From: Mycobacterium asiaticum DSM 44297
GTDB taxonomy: Bacteria; Actinomycetota; Actinomycetes; Mycobacteriales; Mycobacteriaceae
NCBI RefSeq assembly: GCF_000613245.1
Contig: NZ_HG964936.1
Location: 1,516,815-1,580,814 of the forward strand
Direction: 5' to 3'
Length of the DNA stretch: 64,000 nucleotides
Positions within the stretch are counted from its first letter, which is position 1. Each line of letters starts with the position of its first letter. Under the pieces are notes generated by a model. The model made no database searches. It had not been told where the DNA came from and saw nothing but the letters and a program-made list of their open reading frames with translations. Below are positions 20,549-30,069 of this stretch, piece by piece. Position numbers and translations under genes: made by a program.

Positions 20549-22347
20549 GTGACTTTCGACGTGATCATCCGCGACGGCCTATGGTTCGACGGCACCGGTG
20601 CGGCGCCGCAGACTCGTAGCTTGGGCATTCGCGACGGCGTGGTGGCAACCGTGTCGGCCGGGCCGCTGGATGAGACCGGCTGCCCGGAGGTGATCGACGC
20701 CGGGGGCAAGTGGGTCATGCCTGGCTTCCTCGATGTGCACACGCACTACGACGCCGAGATCCTGCTCGACCCCGGCCTGCGCGAGTCGGTGCGGCACGGC
20801 GTGACCACCCTGTTGCTGGGCAATTGCTCGCTGTCGACGGTCTACGCGAATTCCCAGGACGCTGCCGACCTGTTCAGTCGTGTCGAGGCGGTGCCGCGCG
20901 ACTTCGTTCTCGGCGCGTTGGAAAGCAACAGGACCTGGGCGACGCCCGCGGAGTACGTCGAGAAGCTCGACACGTTGCCGCTGGGGCCCAATGTCGGCTC
21001 GATGCTTGGTCATTCGGACCTGCGCACGTCGGTGCTCGGCCTGGAGCGGGCCACCGACGGTGATGTCCGGCCGACCGACGCCGAGTTGGAGAAGATGGCC
21101 AAGCTGCTCGAGGAGGCGCTGGACGCCGGGATGCTGGGCATGTCCGGGATGGATGCGCCGATCGACAAGCTCGACGGTGAGCGGTTCCGCTCCCGGGCGC
21201 TGCCGTCGACGTTCGCGACCTGGCGAGAGCGGCGCCGGCTGATCAAGGTGCTACGCAAGCGCGGCCGGATACTGCAGAGCGCCCCAACGTCGACAGCCCG
21301 GTGTCGGCGCTGATGTTCTTCCTCACCAGCAGCCGAATACTGAACCGCCGCAAGGGCGTTCGGATGAGCCTGTTGGTGTCCGCCGACGCCAAGTCAATGC
21401 CGTTGGCCGTGCACACCTTTGGACGCGGCGCTCGCCTGCTGAACAAGCTGCTGGCGTCCAGCGTGCGGTTCCAGCACCTGCCAGTGCCGTTCACGCTGTA
21501 CTCCGACGGCATCGACCTGCCGGTGTTCGAGGAGTTCGGCGCCGGCACGGCCGCCCTGCACCTGCGTGACCAGCTGGAGCGCAACCAGCTGTTGGCCGAT
21601 GAGTCCTATCGCCGGAAATTCCGCCGCGAATTCGACCGCGCCAAGCTGGGCCCGTCGCTGTGGCATCGCGACTTCCACGACGCGGTAATCGTGGAATGCC
21701 CCGACAAGACGTTGATCGGCAAGAGCTTTGGCGCGATCGCCGACGAGCGCGGGCTGCACCCGCTGGATGCGTTCCTCGACATCTTGGTGGAGAACGGTGA
21801 GCGCAACGTGCGCTGGACCACCACCGTCGCCAACCATCGGCCCAAGCAGCTGGACAAGCTGGCCGCCGACCCGGTTGTCCACATGGGCTTCTCCGACGCC
21901 GGCGCGCACCTGCGCAACATGGCCTTCTACAACTTCCCGCTGCGACTGCTGAAGCGCGCCCGCGACGCCCACCGGGCCGGTAGGCCGTTCCTGACGATGG
22001 AGCGGGCGGTGTACCGGCTGACCGCGGAGGTGGCCGAGTGGTTCGGCATCGATGCCGGCACGCTGCGGGAAGGCGACCGCGCGGACTTCGTCGTGATCGA
22101 CCCCGCCCGCCTGGACGACTCGGTGGACGGCTACTACGAGGAGGCGGTGCCGTTCTACGGCGGACTGCGCCGCATGGTCAATCGCAACGACGCGACGGTG
22201 GTCGCGACGGGTGTCGGCGGGGCGGTCGTCTTCCGCGATGGCGAGTTCTGCGAGGGCTACGGCGAAACGGTGAAATCCGGTCGGTACCTGCGCGCGGGCC
22301 AGCGGCATGCGCACGGGGCCGGACGGGCCCTGAGCGCCACCGCGTAG
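20549..22347 (+). pseudogene. N-acyl-D-amino-acid deacylase-like gene (Rv2913c homologue), frameshifted
   Basis: Two adjacent reading frames encode the halves of one roughly 600-residue D-aminoacylase-type amidohydrolase. The first (GTG 20549, after GGAGG) holds the metal motif FLDVHTHYDAEI and reads to RGRILQSAP, then runs into a stop near 21313. The second frame continues with SALMFFLTSSRILNR and the later metal-site motifs DRDFH-like WHRDFHDAVIVE and MGFSDAGAHLRNM. Restoring one base at about 21285/21286 (GCCCC-AACGTC) would join them through N-V-D-S-P-V-S-A-L. So this is a single-base deletion in a homopolymer-like context: a true pseudogene or a sequencing error. Confidence 0.85.
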
Positions 22348-22349
22348 CG

Positions 22350-22946
22350 ATGGCCAGGACCCAGCAGCAGCGCCGCGAGGAGACGGTCGGCCGGCTCCTC
22401 GAGGCCTGCATCGACACCATCATCGAAGTCGGCTACGCCCGCGCTTCGGCGGCGGTGATCACCAAGCGCGCGGGGGTGTCGGTCGGGGCACTGTTCCGGC
22501 ACTTCGAGACCATGGGCGACTTCATGGCAGCCACGGCATCGGAGGTGCTGCGCCGGCAGCTGGAGACGTTCACCAAGCAGGTCGCCCAAATACCGGCCGA
22601 TCGGCCCGCGCTGGAGGCCGCGCTGGCGATTCTGCGGGACATCACCAGCGGACCCGCCAACGCCGTGCTCTACGAATTGTTGATCGCCGCCCGCACCGAT
22701 GAGAAGCTGAAAACGACTCTGCAGCATGAACTTTGGCAGTACCGTGCGAAGATTTACGATGCCGCGTTAACTATGCCGGGGACGGAGAACATCCCGCAGG
22801 ACACGCTGCCGGTGCTGGTGGCGCTGTTGACCAACGTGTTCGACGGAGCCGCGGTGGTGGAGGGCGTGTTGCCCCAGCCCGAGATCGCCGAGCGCCGGAT
22901 TCCGGTGCTGACCGCGCTGCTGTCCGCGGCGTGGCCGGCTAGGTGA
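22350..22946 (+). CDS. TetR-family transcriptional regulator (Rv2912c homologue)
   Basis: A 198-residue TetR protein. The N-terminal helix-turn-helix is visible in ACIDTIIEVGYARASAAVIT and KRAGVSVGALFRHFETMGDF. The rest is an all-helical ligand-binding domain. It starts two bases after the frameshifted aminoacylase gene and probably shares its transcript, so it may regulate that gene or itself; no operator was identified. It ends 23 bases from the stop of convergent dacB2. Confidence 0.9.
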   Translation: MARTQQQRREETVGRLLEACIDTIIEVGYARASAAVITKRAGVSVGALFRHFETMGDFMAATASEVLRRQLETFTKQVAQIPADRPALEAALAILRDITSGPANAVLYELLIAARTDEKLKTTLQHELWQYRAKIYDAALTMPGTENIPQDTLPVLVALLTNVFDGAAVVEGVLPQPEIAERRIPVLTALLSAAWPAR

Positions 22947-22969
22947 GCGCGACCAGACGCGAAAGCGCG

Positions 22970-23848
22970 CTACAGCGAGCCGATGCTGGCTTGCGGGCTG
23001 AGCGCGAAGCCCCAGTCGAACAGGCTGGCGGCCTGATCCCAATAGGTCGGCCCGCCCTCCTTGACCAGCCCGTACATCATGGCGATCACCAGCCGGCGGC
23101 CGCCGCGCGCCGCCGCGCCGACGAACGTCTTGCGGGCGGCGTTGGTGAAGCCGGTCTTGCCGCCGATCGCGCCGGGGTAACGCTGCAGCAGCTCGTCCTG
23201 GTTGGTGATCACCAGGTCACCCCCGTCACCGGGGCCGCCGGGAAACATCGCCGACGGCTTGGCGGTGATCGCCGCGAATACCGGGTTGGCCATGGCGGCC
23301 CGGAATATCACCGCGAGGTCGTGGGCGGTCGATGCGCCGGGGCCGTCGGGGCCGTCCAGTCCGGACGGCGTCGACGCATGAGTGCTCGAAGCTCCCAACG
23401 ACGCTGCCTTGGCATTCATCTTGGCCACCGTGGCGCCCGGTCCACCCAGCATGTGCGCCAAGGTATTGGCGGCGTCGTTGCCCGAGACCAGCAACAGGCC
23501 GTCGAGCAACTCGCGCGTGGTGTAGCTGTGGCCCGCCTTGACCCCCACGCAGTTGCATTCGACATCGGTGTCTGCGGCGTCCGCGACCACCGTGGAGTCC
23601 AGGCCCAACTCGTCCAGCACGACCAGCGCCAGCAGCACCTTGATCGTGCTCGCCGGGGGATGCACCGCGTACTGGTCGCGGCCGGCCAGCACCTGACCGC
23701 TGTCGAGGTCGGCGACGATCCAGGTTTGGGCGGGACCGTCGGGAATCGGCATCGAACCGGCCGGCTGTACATCGGTGTCGGCCGACGCGGTGCCGGCCAC
23801 AAGACAGATCGCCACCAGCGCAGCGGCGGCGGCCAAGAGCTTTCGCAT
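22970..23848 (-). CDS. dacB2: D-alanyl-D-alanine carboxypeptidase (penicillin-binding protein)
   Basis: A 292-residue secreted DD-carboxypeptidase. It has a signal peptide (MRKLLAAAAALVAICLVAGT, cleaved around TASA-D). All three active-site motifs are present: SxxK in PPASTIKVLLAL, SxN in LVSGNDAANTLA, and KTG in GGKTGFTNAARK. It trims D-Ala from peptidoglycan stem peptides outside the membrane. Orientation opposite to its neighbours and position match M. tuberculosis Rv2911. Confidence 0.94.
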   Translation of the reverse strand: MRKLLAAAAALVAICLVAGTASADTDVQPAGSMPIPDGPAQTWIVADLDSGQVLAGRDQYAVHPPASTIKVLLALVVLDELGLDSTVVADAADTDVECNCVGVKAGHSYTTRELLDGLLLVSGNDAANTLAHMLGGPGATVAKMNAKAASLGASSTHASTPSGLDGPDGPGASTAHDLAVIFRAAMANPVFAAITAKPSAMFPGGPGDGGDLVITNQDELLQRYPGAIGGKTGFTNAARKTFVGAAARGGRRLVIAMMYGLVKEGGPTYWDQAASLFDWGFALSPQASIGSL

Positions 23849-23892
23849 GGGCGCTGAGTGTAACCGTCCTGGCCCCGGTGTTGAATCGATGC

Positions 23893-24312
23893 ATGTTGAG
23901 CTTGGCCGAAATTTCTGACCGCCTGGAGATCCAGCAACTCCTGGTGGATTACTCCACCGCCATCGACTCGCGTCGTTTCGACGACCTGGACAACGTCTTC
24001 ACCCCGGACGCCTATATCGACTACACCGCCCTCGGCGGGATCGCCGGCGAGTATCCGGAGGTCAAAAAGTGGCTGTCGGAGGTGCTGCCGAACTTCCCGG
24101 TGTATTCGCACATGTTGGGCAACTTCTCGGTCCGCATCGACGGTGACACGGCGTCGTCGCGGGTGATCTGCTTCAACCCGATGGTGCTGGGCGGGGACAA
24201 GGAGCAGATCCTGTTCTGCGGGCTCTGGTACGACGACGAGTTCGTGCGCACCGAGCAGGGCTGGCGGATGACGCGGCGGGTGGAGACCAAGACGTTCCAG
24301 AAAGTGCTCTGA
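23893..24312 (+). CDS. SnoaL-like / NTF2-fold protein (Rv2910c homologue)
   Basis: A 139-residue protein from the ATG at 23893 (a GTG at 23878 would add five residues). The opening helix (ISDRLEIQQLLVDYSTAIDS), then RRFDDLDNVFTPDAYIDYT and a C-terminal sheet ending in GWRMTRRVETKTF are typical of SnoaL-like/NTF2-fold domains, found in cyclases, dehydratases and ligand binders. It is divergent from dacB2 with a 44-base gap. The function is not evident. Confidence 0.8.
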   Translation: MLSLAEISDRLEIQQLLVDYSTAIDSRRFDDLDNVFTPDAYIDYTALGGIAGEYPEVKKWLSEVLPNFPVYSHMLGNFSVRIDGDTASSRVICFNPMVLGGDKEQILFCGLWYDDEFVRTEQGWRMTRRVETKTFQKVL

Positions 24313-24332
24313 TTTCGTCCGGAGCACCCGGT

Positions 24333-24348
24333 TCTGGCACAATTGGCC
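24333..24348 (+). promoter_or_regulatory. rpsP promoter-like element, identical 16-mer also before rplS
   Basis: TCTGGCACAATTGGCC contains an extended -10 shape (TGG-CACAAT) and lies about 120 bases before the rpsP start. The same 16 bases occur at 27625-27640 before rplS. A shared promoter core for two ribosomal protein genes is the simplest reading, and it implies a 5' leader of about 110 bases. Confidence 0.6.
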
Positions 24349-24468
24349 GCTGTCCGCCGCGCGATCAAGATCGTTCGGTGGTCACACACGCGAGGCGAAA
24401 CCGGGCCCGGGCATCCTGCCCGTGTCGCTGAATTGCAGCGTGACACACACAGGAGAAGTCGCTTAACC

Positions 24469-24981
24469 ATGGCTGTCAAGATCAAGCTCACTCGGCTTGG
24501 CAAAATCCGCAATCCCCAGTACCGCATCGCTGTCGCCGACGCGCGCACCCGTCGCGACGGCCGTTCCATCGAGGTGATCGGCCGGTACCACCCGAAGGAA
24601 GAGCCGAGCCTCATCGAGATCAACTCCGAGCGCGCGCAGTACTGGCTGTCCGTGGGCGCCCAGCCCACCGAGCCGGTGCTGAAGCTGCTGAAGATCACCG
24701 GTGACTGGCAGAAGTTCAAGGGCCTGCCCGGCGCCGAGGGCCGGCTGAAGGTCAAGCCCGCCAAGCCCAGCAAGCTGGAGCTGTTCAACGCTGCGCTGGC
24801 CGAGGCCGAGGGCGGTCCGACCACCGAGGCCACCAAGCCGAAGAAGAAGTCCGCGCCGAAGAAGGCCGCCAAGAGCGAGGAAGCCGCGCCTGAGGCGGGA
24901 GCCGAGACCGGGGCGGAGAAGGCCGCGGCCGTGGCTGAGACCGAGCAGGGCGAGCAGTCCGCGCCGGCGACGGAAAGCTGA
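24469..24981 (+). CDS. rpsP: 30S ribosomal protein S16
   Basis: A 170-residue S16. The start [20 protein letters not shown] is the conserved S16 N-terminus, and the ATG follows AGGAGAAG. The core domain ends near residue 85; the rest is a Lys/Ala/Glu-rich low-complexity tail ([20 protein letters not shown]), usual for mycobacterial S16. It heads the rpsP-KH-rimM-trmD cluster. Confidence 0.97.
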   Translation: MAVKIKLTRLGKIRNPQYRIAVADARTRRDGRSIEVIGRYHPKEEPSLIEINSERAQYWLSVGAQPTEPVLKLLKITGDWQKFKGLPGAEGRLKVKPAKPSKLELFNAALAEAEGGPTTEATKPKKKSAPKKAAKSEEAAPEAGAETGAEKAAAVAETEQGEQSAPATES

Positions 24982-24988
24982 CCAGGCC

Positions 24989-25231
24989 ATGAGCACCGTC
25001 GTGGTCGACGCGGTCGAGCACCTGGTCCGGGGGATCGTCGACAACCCCGACGATGTGCGGGTCGACCTGGTGACCAGCCGTCGTGGCCGCACCGTCGAGG
25101 TCCACGTTCATCCCGATGACCTGGGCAAAGTGATTGGTCGCGGTGGTCGTACCGCGACCGCACTGCGCACCCTGGTCGCAGGCATCGGTGGCCGCGGTAT
25201 CCGCGTCGACGTGGTGGACACCGACCAGTAG
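24989..25231 (+). CDS. KH-domain RNA-binding protein (Rv2908c/KhpA-like)
   Basis: An 80-residue protein that is a single KH domain. The GxxG loop is in [15 protein letters not shown] and the preceding strands are [13 protein letters not shown]. KhpA-type proteins bind RNA and often pair with a second KH/Jag protein. It sits between rpsP and rimM, separated by 7 and 8 bases, so it belongs to the ribosome-maturation operon. Confidence 0.92.
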   Translation: MSTVVVDAVEHLVRGIVDNPDDVRVDLVTSRRGRTVEVHVHPDDLGKVIGRGGRTATALRTLVAGIGGRGIRVDVVDTDQ

Positions 25232-25239
25232 CGCAGCCG

Positions 25240-25761
25240 ATGGAGCTGATCGTCGGGCGCGTGGCGAAAGCCCACGGCATCACCGGCGAACTCGTCGTCG
25301 AGGTACGCACCGACGATCCCGACGTACGGTTCGCGCCGGGCAGCACACTGCGCGCCCGTAAGCCCCGCGACGGCGGCCCCTCCCGCAGCTACGTGGTGGA
25401 AGGGGCGCGGCCGCATGGTGCCCGACTGCTGGTGCGGCTGGCCGGTGTGGCCGACCGGGACGCCGCTGACGCGCTGCGCGGCAGTCTGTTCGTCATCGAC
25501 TCGGATGAACTGCCGCCGATCGATGAGCCCGATACGTATTACGACCACCAGCTGGAAGGCTTGCGGGTCGCGACGACGGCAGGGCAGGAGATCGGTGTGG
25601 TGGCCGAGGTACTGCACACCGCCGGTGGCGAACTGCTGTCGGTCAAGCGCGAGGCCGGTGAACTGTTGATCCCGTTCGTCAGCGCCATCGTCACGTCGGT
25701 GTCGCTGGACGACGGCACTCTCGAAATCGAACCGCCCGACGGTCTGCTGGACCTGGGGTAA
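25240..25761 (+). CDS. rimM: 16S rRNA processing protein RimM
   Basis: A 173-residue RimM. The N-terminal motif [19 protein letters not shown] and the PRC-barrel half ([40 protein letters not shown]) are intact. RimM binds S19 and helps mature the 30S head domain. It is followed two bases later by trmD. Confidence 0.95.
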   Translation: MELIVGRVAKAHGITGELVVEVRTDDPDVRFAPGSTLRARKPRDGGPSRSYVVEGARPHGARLLVRLAGVADRDAADALRGSLFVIDSDELPPIDEPDTYYDHQLEGLRVATTAGQEIGVVAEVLHTAGGELLSVKREAGELLIPFVSAIVTSVSLDDGTLEIEPPDGLLDLG

Positions 25762-25763
25762 GC

Positions 25764-26450
25764 GTGCGCATCGACGTCATCTCGATCTTTCCGGCCTACC
25801 TCGACCCGCTGCGACAATCATTGCCCGGCAAGGCGATTGCGTCCGGTCTGGTGGATCTGCAGGTGCACGACCTGCGGCGGTGGACCCACGATGTGCACCA
25901 CTCGGTGGACGACGCGCCGTACGGTGGCGGGCCCGGCATGGTGATGAGGGCGCCGGTTTGGGGGGAGGCGCTGGACGAAATCTGTTCGGCGGAGACCCTT
26001 TTGGTGGTGCCTAGCCCGGCCGGCGTGTTGTTCACCCAGGCCACCGCCCAGCGCTGGAGCAGCGAGCGGCACCTGGTCTTCGCCTGCGGTCGCTACGAGG
26101 GCATCGATCAGCGGGTGGTCGACGACTCGGCACGCCGGATGCGCGTCGAAGAGGTGTCGATCGGCGACTATGTGCTGCCCGGTGGCGAGTCGGCCGCGCT
26201 GGTGATGATCGAAGCAGTGCTACGGCTGCTGACCGGTGTATTGGGCAATCCCGCGTCACACGAGGACGATTCGCACTCACCGGCGCTGGAGCGGCTGCTG
26301 GAGGGGCCGAGCTATACGCGGCCGGCCAGCTGGCGTGGGCTGGACGTGCCGGAGGTGTTGCTGTCCGGGGATCATGCCCGCATTGCGGCCTGGCGGCGTG
26401 CGGTGTCGTTGCAGCGCACCCGCGAGCGGCGACCGGAGTTGCTGGATTAA
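25764..26450 (+). CDS. trmD: tRNA (guanine37-N1)-methyltransferase
   Basis: A 228-residue SPOUT methyltransferase that uses S-adenosylmethionine to methylate G37 and so prevents frameshifting. It opens [20 protein letters not shown]. The Pro/Gly loop is [10 protein letters not shown], and the trefoil-knot cofactor site spans [13 protein letters not shown] and [19 protein letters not shown]. The GTG start lies two bases after rimM. It converges on lppW. Confidence 0.96.
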   Translation: MRIDVISIFPAYLDPLRQSLPGKAIASGLVDLQVHDLRRWTHDVHHSVDDAPYGGGPGMVMRAPVWGEALDEICSAETLLVVPSPAGVLFTQATAQRWSSERHLVFACGRYEGIDQRVVDDSARRMRVEEVSIGDYVLPGGESAALVMIEAVLRLLTGVLGNPASHEDDSHSPALERLLEGPSYTRPASWRGLDVPEVLLSGDHARIAAWRRAVSLQRTRERRPELLD

Positions 26451-26496
26451 GTGGTGGCGAGCAGGGAAACGCGGGGTGCGCCGTGGGCGGGGGACG

Positions 26497-27450
26497 CTAG
26501 ATGCGGCCGTTGGGGAAGATGGTCTTGACCGCTTGGGTGATCGTCTCGCGCGCGGTGGCGTCGTCGGAGGGTTGCAGGGATTCGATGACCATGATATAGC
26601 GGCGGTCGGCGCCGATGATCCCAGTGGACAGGTGCATCCAGTCGGCGCCGACGCAGCACATCCAACCCTGTTTGACGGCAACGGGTTCGGCGTACAGACC
26701 GTCTGGAATGCCGAATCGCTGCGGGTAACCGTCGACTCCCGTCGGGGTGGAACGGGCCAGGTCGTTGACGATGAGCCGGGCGCGATCGGGCGGCAACCCG
26801 CCGGAGCCGTCGAGCAGCCGCTCGTAATAGCGGATCAGGTCCGGCGCCGAGCTGATCGTGTTCCACCAGCGGCCGTCGCTGGGCGGCGTGGTCGAGGTGA
26901 GTCCGTAGCGGCTGGCCACCTGCGTGATGATCGCGTCGCCGCCGTCCTGGCCCCAGAACTGCTCAGCGGCGCCGTCGTCGGAGGACTGCAGCATCAGGTC
27001 CAACGCCTGGTGATCCTCAGCAGACAGCGTCACCCGGCCGACGGATTCCTGCAGCAGCAGGTTGTCGGCGATAAAGAGTTTGGCCACCGATGCGGTGGCG
27101 ATGATCTGGCTGTTGCCGTTGGACACCAGCTGATGGGTAGCGCGGTCGAGAATGGCCACCGCCAGGGTCGCGCCACTGGCAGCGGCCTGATCGGTGGCCT
27201 GCTGGATACGCGCCTGCACGCCCGTGAGCCCGCCCAGGCCGATGGTCGGCAGCGCCATCGGCGCCGCGGTCGGGGTGATGGCCCGCAATAGCAGCTCTAC
27301 CAGCTGCTGCTGCGGCTGCGGTTCGGGCTGGGACGTCGCCTGACCGGTCGAAGTGAACGCCTTGGCGTGGACCGTCGCCTCACAACCGGCAACCACCACC
27401 AGAGCCGCCGCGGCGACGGCGGTCAGCATGGTCAGCGGCCGGGCTCGCAT
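26497..27450 (-). CDS. lppW: lipoprotein LppW, beta-lactamase/transpeptidase-like
   Basis: A 317-residue lipoprotein. The signal peptide ends in a lipobox, AALVVVAGC, with lipidation at Cys23. A serine-hydrolase-like motif SxxK is seen in ATASVAKLFIADNLL, followed by a class-A beta-lactamase-like helical region (DDGAAEQFWGQDGG). A complete KTG motif is not obvious, so catalysis is uncertain. It lies on the opposite strand, splitting rpsP-trmD from rplS, exactly as Rv2905 does in M. tuberculosis. Confidence 0.88.
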   Translation of the reverse strand: MRARPLTMLTAVAAAALVVVAGCEATVHAKAFTSTGQATSQPEPQPQQQLVELLLRAITPTAAPMALPTIGLGGLTGVQARIQQATDQAAASGATLAVAILDRATHQLVSNGNSQIIATASVAKLFIADNLLLQESVGRVTLSAEDHQALDLMLQSSDDGAAEQFWGQDGGDAIITQVASRYGLTSTTPPSDGRWWNTISSAPDLIRYYERLLDGSGGLPPDRARLIVNDLARSTPTGVDGYPQRFGIPDGLYAEPVAVKQGWMCCVGADWMHLSTGIIGADRRYIMVIESLQPSDDATARETITQAVKTIFPNGRI

Positions 27451-27786
27451 TGCACTCCTTCGGCGTTCTCAGGCGTAAAGCAACGTGAAGCTGGGCCGGG
27501 ATTTGGGTATACCGATGGTTTCGGATCAGCGCGGTTCAGCCCCAGTCATATGTACCATTTGCAGCGGCTTTGCGTCGGGCGCGAATCACGACAGTTTCCT
27601 GTGATTTTCACTGCATGACCCGCATCTGGCACAATTGGCCAGTTGTCTCCAGCGGTTGCCGGCGGGCCAGGTGCCTACCGCCTGCTGCGAGGTACACCCA
27701 GAAGCCCTAACCATCGGCTTGGTGACCGTTGCACGCCCGCGTGCGCCCGGTTGACGAAGCCGCGACCCCGAGGAAGTGTCTTTCCA
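27451..27786. other. divergent intergenic region between lppW and rplS
   Basis: This 336-base gap holds the lppW upstream region on the left and the rplS promoter plus a leader of about 140 bases on the right. I see no convincing small gene. The leader is GC-rich with possible hairpins but matches no RNA family I can name. Confidence 0.6.
27625..27640 (+). promoter_or_regulatory. rplS promoter-like element, identical to the rpsP element
   Basis: The 16 bases TCTGGCACAATTGGCC, with an extended -10-like TGG-CACAAT, lie 147 bases before the rplS ATG. The exact match to 24333-24348 supports a common promoter core. Confidence 0.6.
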
Positions 27787-28128
27787 ATGAACAGGCTGGA
27801 CTTCGTCGACCAGGCGTCGCTGCGCGACGACATCCCTGCCTTCGGCCCAGGCGACACCATCAACGTGCACGTGAAGGTCATCGAGGGCGCCAAGGAACGC
27901 ATCCAGGTCTTCAAGGGCGTGGTGATCCGGCGGCAGGGCGGCGGCATCCGCGAGACCTTCACGGTGCGTAAGGAGAGCTACGGCGTTGGCGTGGAGCGGA
28001 CCTTCCCGGTGCATTCGCCCAACATCGACCACATCGAGGTGGTGACCCGTGGGGACGTCCGTCGCGCCAAGTTGTACTACCTGCGTGAACTCCGCGGCAA
28101 GAAGGCCAAGATCAAGGAGAAGCGCTGA
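27787..28128 (+). CDS. rplS: 50S ribosomal protein L19
   Basis: A 113-residue L19, normal length. The start [19 protein letters not shown] was chosen over upstream in-frame codons because it is the conserved N-terminus. Core motifs include [28 protein letters not shown], and [16 protein letters not shown]. It lies at the 30S-50S interface. It begins a cluster with lepB and rnhB. Confidence 0.97.
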   Translation: MNRLDFVDQASLRDDIPAFGPGDTINVHVKVIEGAKERIQVFKGVVIRRQGGGIRETFTVRKESYGVGVERTFPVHSPNIDHIEVVTRGDVRRAKLYYLRELRGKKAKIKEKR

Positions 28129-28185
28129 CCTTGGTGGGGTCCCGGCGTCCGCAGCTGCGCGCCTAGTGCTGGCTACGCTGATCTC

Positions 28186-28992
28186 GTGACTGGAACCGAG
28201 GACTCTCCTCCGGAGGATTCCCCGTCGGCCGCTGATCCTGGAACCGAGCTCGAATCGGAGTCCAAGACCGACGACTCGAACACCAAGAAGCGCTCGACGC
28301 TGCGCGAACTCACGTGGCTCGCCATCGTTGCGATCGGCATCTACTACTTCGTGCTGACGTTCGTCGCGCGTCCGTATCTGATTCCGTCCGAGTCGATGGA
28401 ACCCACCCTGCACGGGTGCGCGACCTGCGTCGGGGACCGCATCATGGTCGACAAGCTCACCTACCGCTTCAGCTCGCCGCAACCCGGCGACGTCATTGTG
28501 TTCAAGGGCCCCCCGTCCTGGAACGTCGGCTACAAGTCGATCCGCTCGTCCAACACCGCCCTGCGCTGGCTGCAGAACGCGTTGTCGTTCATCGGCTTCG
28601 TGCCGCCCGACGAGAACGATTTGGTGAAGCGGGTGATCGCGGTCGGCGGGCAGACGGTGCAGTGCCGGGCCGACACGGGGCTGACGGTCAACGGCAAACC
28701 CCTCAAAGAGCCGTACCTGGACGCGAACACCATGATGGCCGACCCCTCGGTCTATCCGTGCCTGGGCAGCGAGTTCGGGCCGGTCACCGTCCCGCCGGGA
28801 CGGCTGTGGGTTATGGGTGACAACAGGACCCATTCGGCGGATTCCCGCGCGCACTGCCCGATGCTGTGCACCGGTGATCCGATGGCGGGGACGGTGCCCG
28901 TCGCCAACGTGATCGGCAAGGCCAGGTTCATCGTCTGGCCGCCGTCGCGGTGGGGTGGCGTAGGTTCGGTGAACCCTCAGCAGGCGCAATAG
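28186..28992 (+). CDS. lepB: signal peptidase I
   Basis: A 268-residue type I leader peptidase. The N-terminal 40 residues are acidic and cytoplasmic, then one membrane helix ([20 protein letters not shown]). The catalytic serine is in [10 protein letters not shown] and the general-base lysine in [11 protein letters not shown]; box E is [11 protein letters not shown]. It cleaves signal peptides of exported proteins on the outer face of the membrane. The GTG start is 57 bases after rplS, and the stop is two bases before rnhB. Confidence 0.95.
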   Translation: MTGTEDSPPEDSPSAADPGTELESESKTDDSNTKKRSTLRELTWLAIVAIGIYYFVLTFVARPYLIPSESMEPTLHGCATCVGDRIMVDKLTYRFSSPQPGDVIVFKGPPSWNVGYKSIRSSNTALRWLQNALSFIGFVPPDENDLVKRVIAVGGQTVQCRADTGLTVNGKPLKEPYLDANTMMADPSVYPCLGSEFGPVTVPPGRLWVMGDNRTHSADSRAHCPMLCTGDPMAGTVPVANVIGKARFIVWPPSRWGGVGSVNPQQAQ

Positions 28993-28994
28993 TC

Positions 28995-29714
28995 ATGGCC
29001 ACCACCTGGCCGCCCCGGACGGTGATCCGCAAGTCTTCCGGATTACGCACTTTGGAGTCCGCGCTGCACCGCAGCGGGTTGGGGCCGGTGGCCGGAGTCG
29101 ACGAGGTGGGCCGCGGAGCATGCGCGGGCCCGCTAGTGGTCGCGGCCTGCGTCCTCGGCCCGAACCGTCTGGAAAGCCTTGCTGCTCTTGATGATTCGAA
29201 GAAGCTTACGGAGAAGGTGCGGGAGAAGCTGTTCCCGTTGATCTGCCGGTATGCCCTCGCCTATCACGTGGTGTTCATCCCGTCGACCGAGGTGGACCGG
29301 CGGGGCGTGCACGTGGCCAATATCGAAGGGATGCGTCGTGCGGTGGCTGGCTTGTCGGTGCGCCCGGGCTACGTGCTGAGCGACGGTTTCCGGGTGCCGG
29401 GGCTGGCCGTTCCGTCACTGCCGGTGATCGGTGGTGATGCGGCCGCCGCGTGCATCGCCGCGGCCAGTGTGCTGGCCAAGGTGAGTCGGGATCGGTTGAT
29501 GGTCGCCATGGACGCCAAGCACCCCGGGTACGGTTTCGCCGAACACAAGGGCTATAGCACTCCAGCGCACAGCCGCGCTCTGGCCAGCCTGGGGCCGTGC
29601 CCCGAGCACCGCTATTCGTTCATCAACGTTCGGCGGGTGGCCACGGGATCCACCGTCCGGACCGTGGCCGAGTGCCTGCCCGACCCTCCGGGCGAGCACG
29701 GGTCATACCAGTGA
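28995..29714 (+). CDS. rnhB: ribonuclease HII
   Basis: A 239-residue RNase HII. The catalytic motif is [20 protein letters not shown], with the later acidic site in [11 protein letters not shown] and the helix [14 protein letters not shown]. The [17 protein letters not shown] segment is the family's C-terminal signature. It removes ribonucleotides from DNA. The ATG is two bases after lepB. Confidence 0.95.
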   Translation: MATTWPPRTVIRKSSGLRTLESALHRSGLGPVAGVDEVGRGACAGPLVVAACVLGPNRLESLAALDDSKKLTEKVREKLFPLICRYALAYHVVFIPSTEVDRRGVHVANIEGMRRAVAGLSVRPGYVLSDGFRVPGLAVPSLPVIGGDAAAACIAAASVLAKVSRDRLMVAMDAKHPGYGFAEHKGYSTPAHSRALASLGPCPEHRYSFINVRRVATGSTVRTVAECLPDPPGEHGSYQ

Positions 29715-29757
29715 GGAAAGATGGGGCATCAGCTCCGGGAGAAGGACGTCTGAACAG

Positions 29758-30063
29758 ATGAGCGCAGAAGATCTCGAAAAGTATGAAACCGAGATGGAGC
29801 TCTCGCTGTACCGCGAATACAAGGACATCGTCGGGCAGTTCAGCTACGTCGTGGAGACCGAACGCCGCTTCTACCTGGCCAACAGCGTGGAGATGGTGCC
29901 GCGCAACGCCGATGGCGAGGTCTACTTCGAGCTGCGGCTGGCCGACGCATGGGTGTGGGACATGTACCGTCCGGCCCGGTTCGTCAAGCAGGTGCGGGTG
30001 GTGACGTTCAAGGACGTCAACATCGAAGAGGTCGAAAAGCCCGAGTTGCGGCTGCCGGAGTAG
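29758..30063 (+). CDS. DUF2469 family protein (Rv2901c homologue)
   Basis: A 101-residue acidic protein starting MSAEDLEKYETEMELSLYRE. This family is restricted to actinobacteria and is almost always adjacent to rnhB, as here; it has no established biochemical role. There is no signal peptide or membrane helix. It ends 6 bases before the stop of the convergent ANTAR gene. Confidence 0.88.
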   Translation: MSAEDLEKYETEMELSLYREYKDIVGQFSYVVETERRFYLANSVEMVPRNADGEVYFELRLADAWVWDMYRPARFVKQVRVVTFKDVNIEEVEKPELRLPE

Positions 30064-30069
30064 GCCGGC

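Noticed and set aside
22947..22969. Terminator between TetR and dacB2
   Set aside because: The GC-rich arms (AGCGCG / CGCGCT) are short and offset; not convincing as a hairpin.
27641..27786. An L19-type autoregulatory leader RNA before rplS
   Set aside because: The leader is long enough, but no recognisable conserved structure could be drawn from sequence alone.
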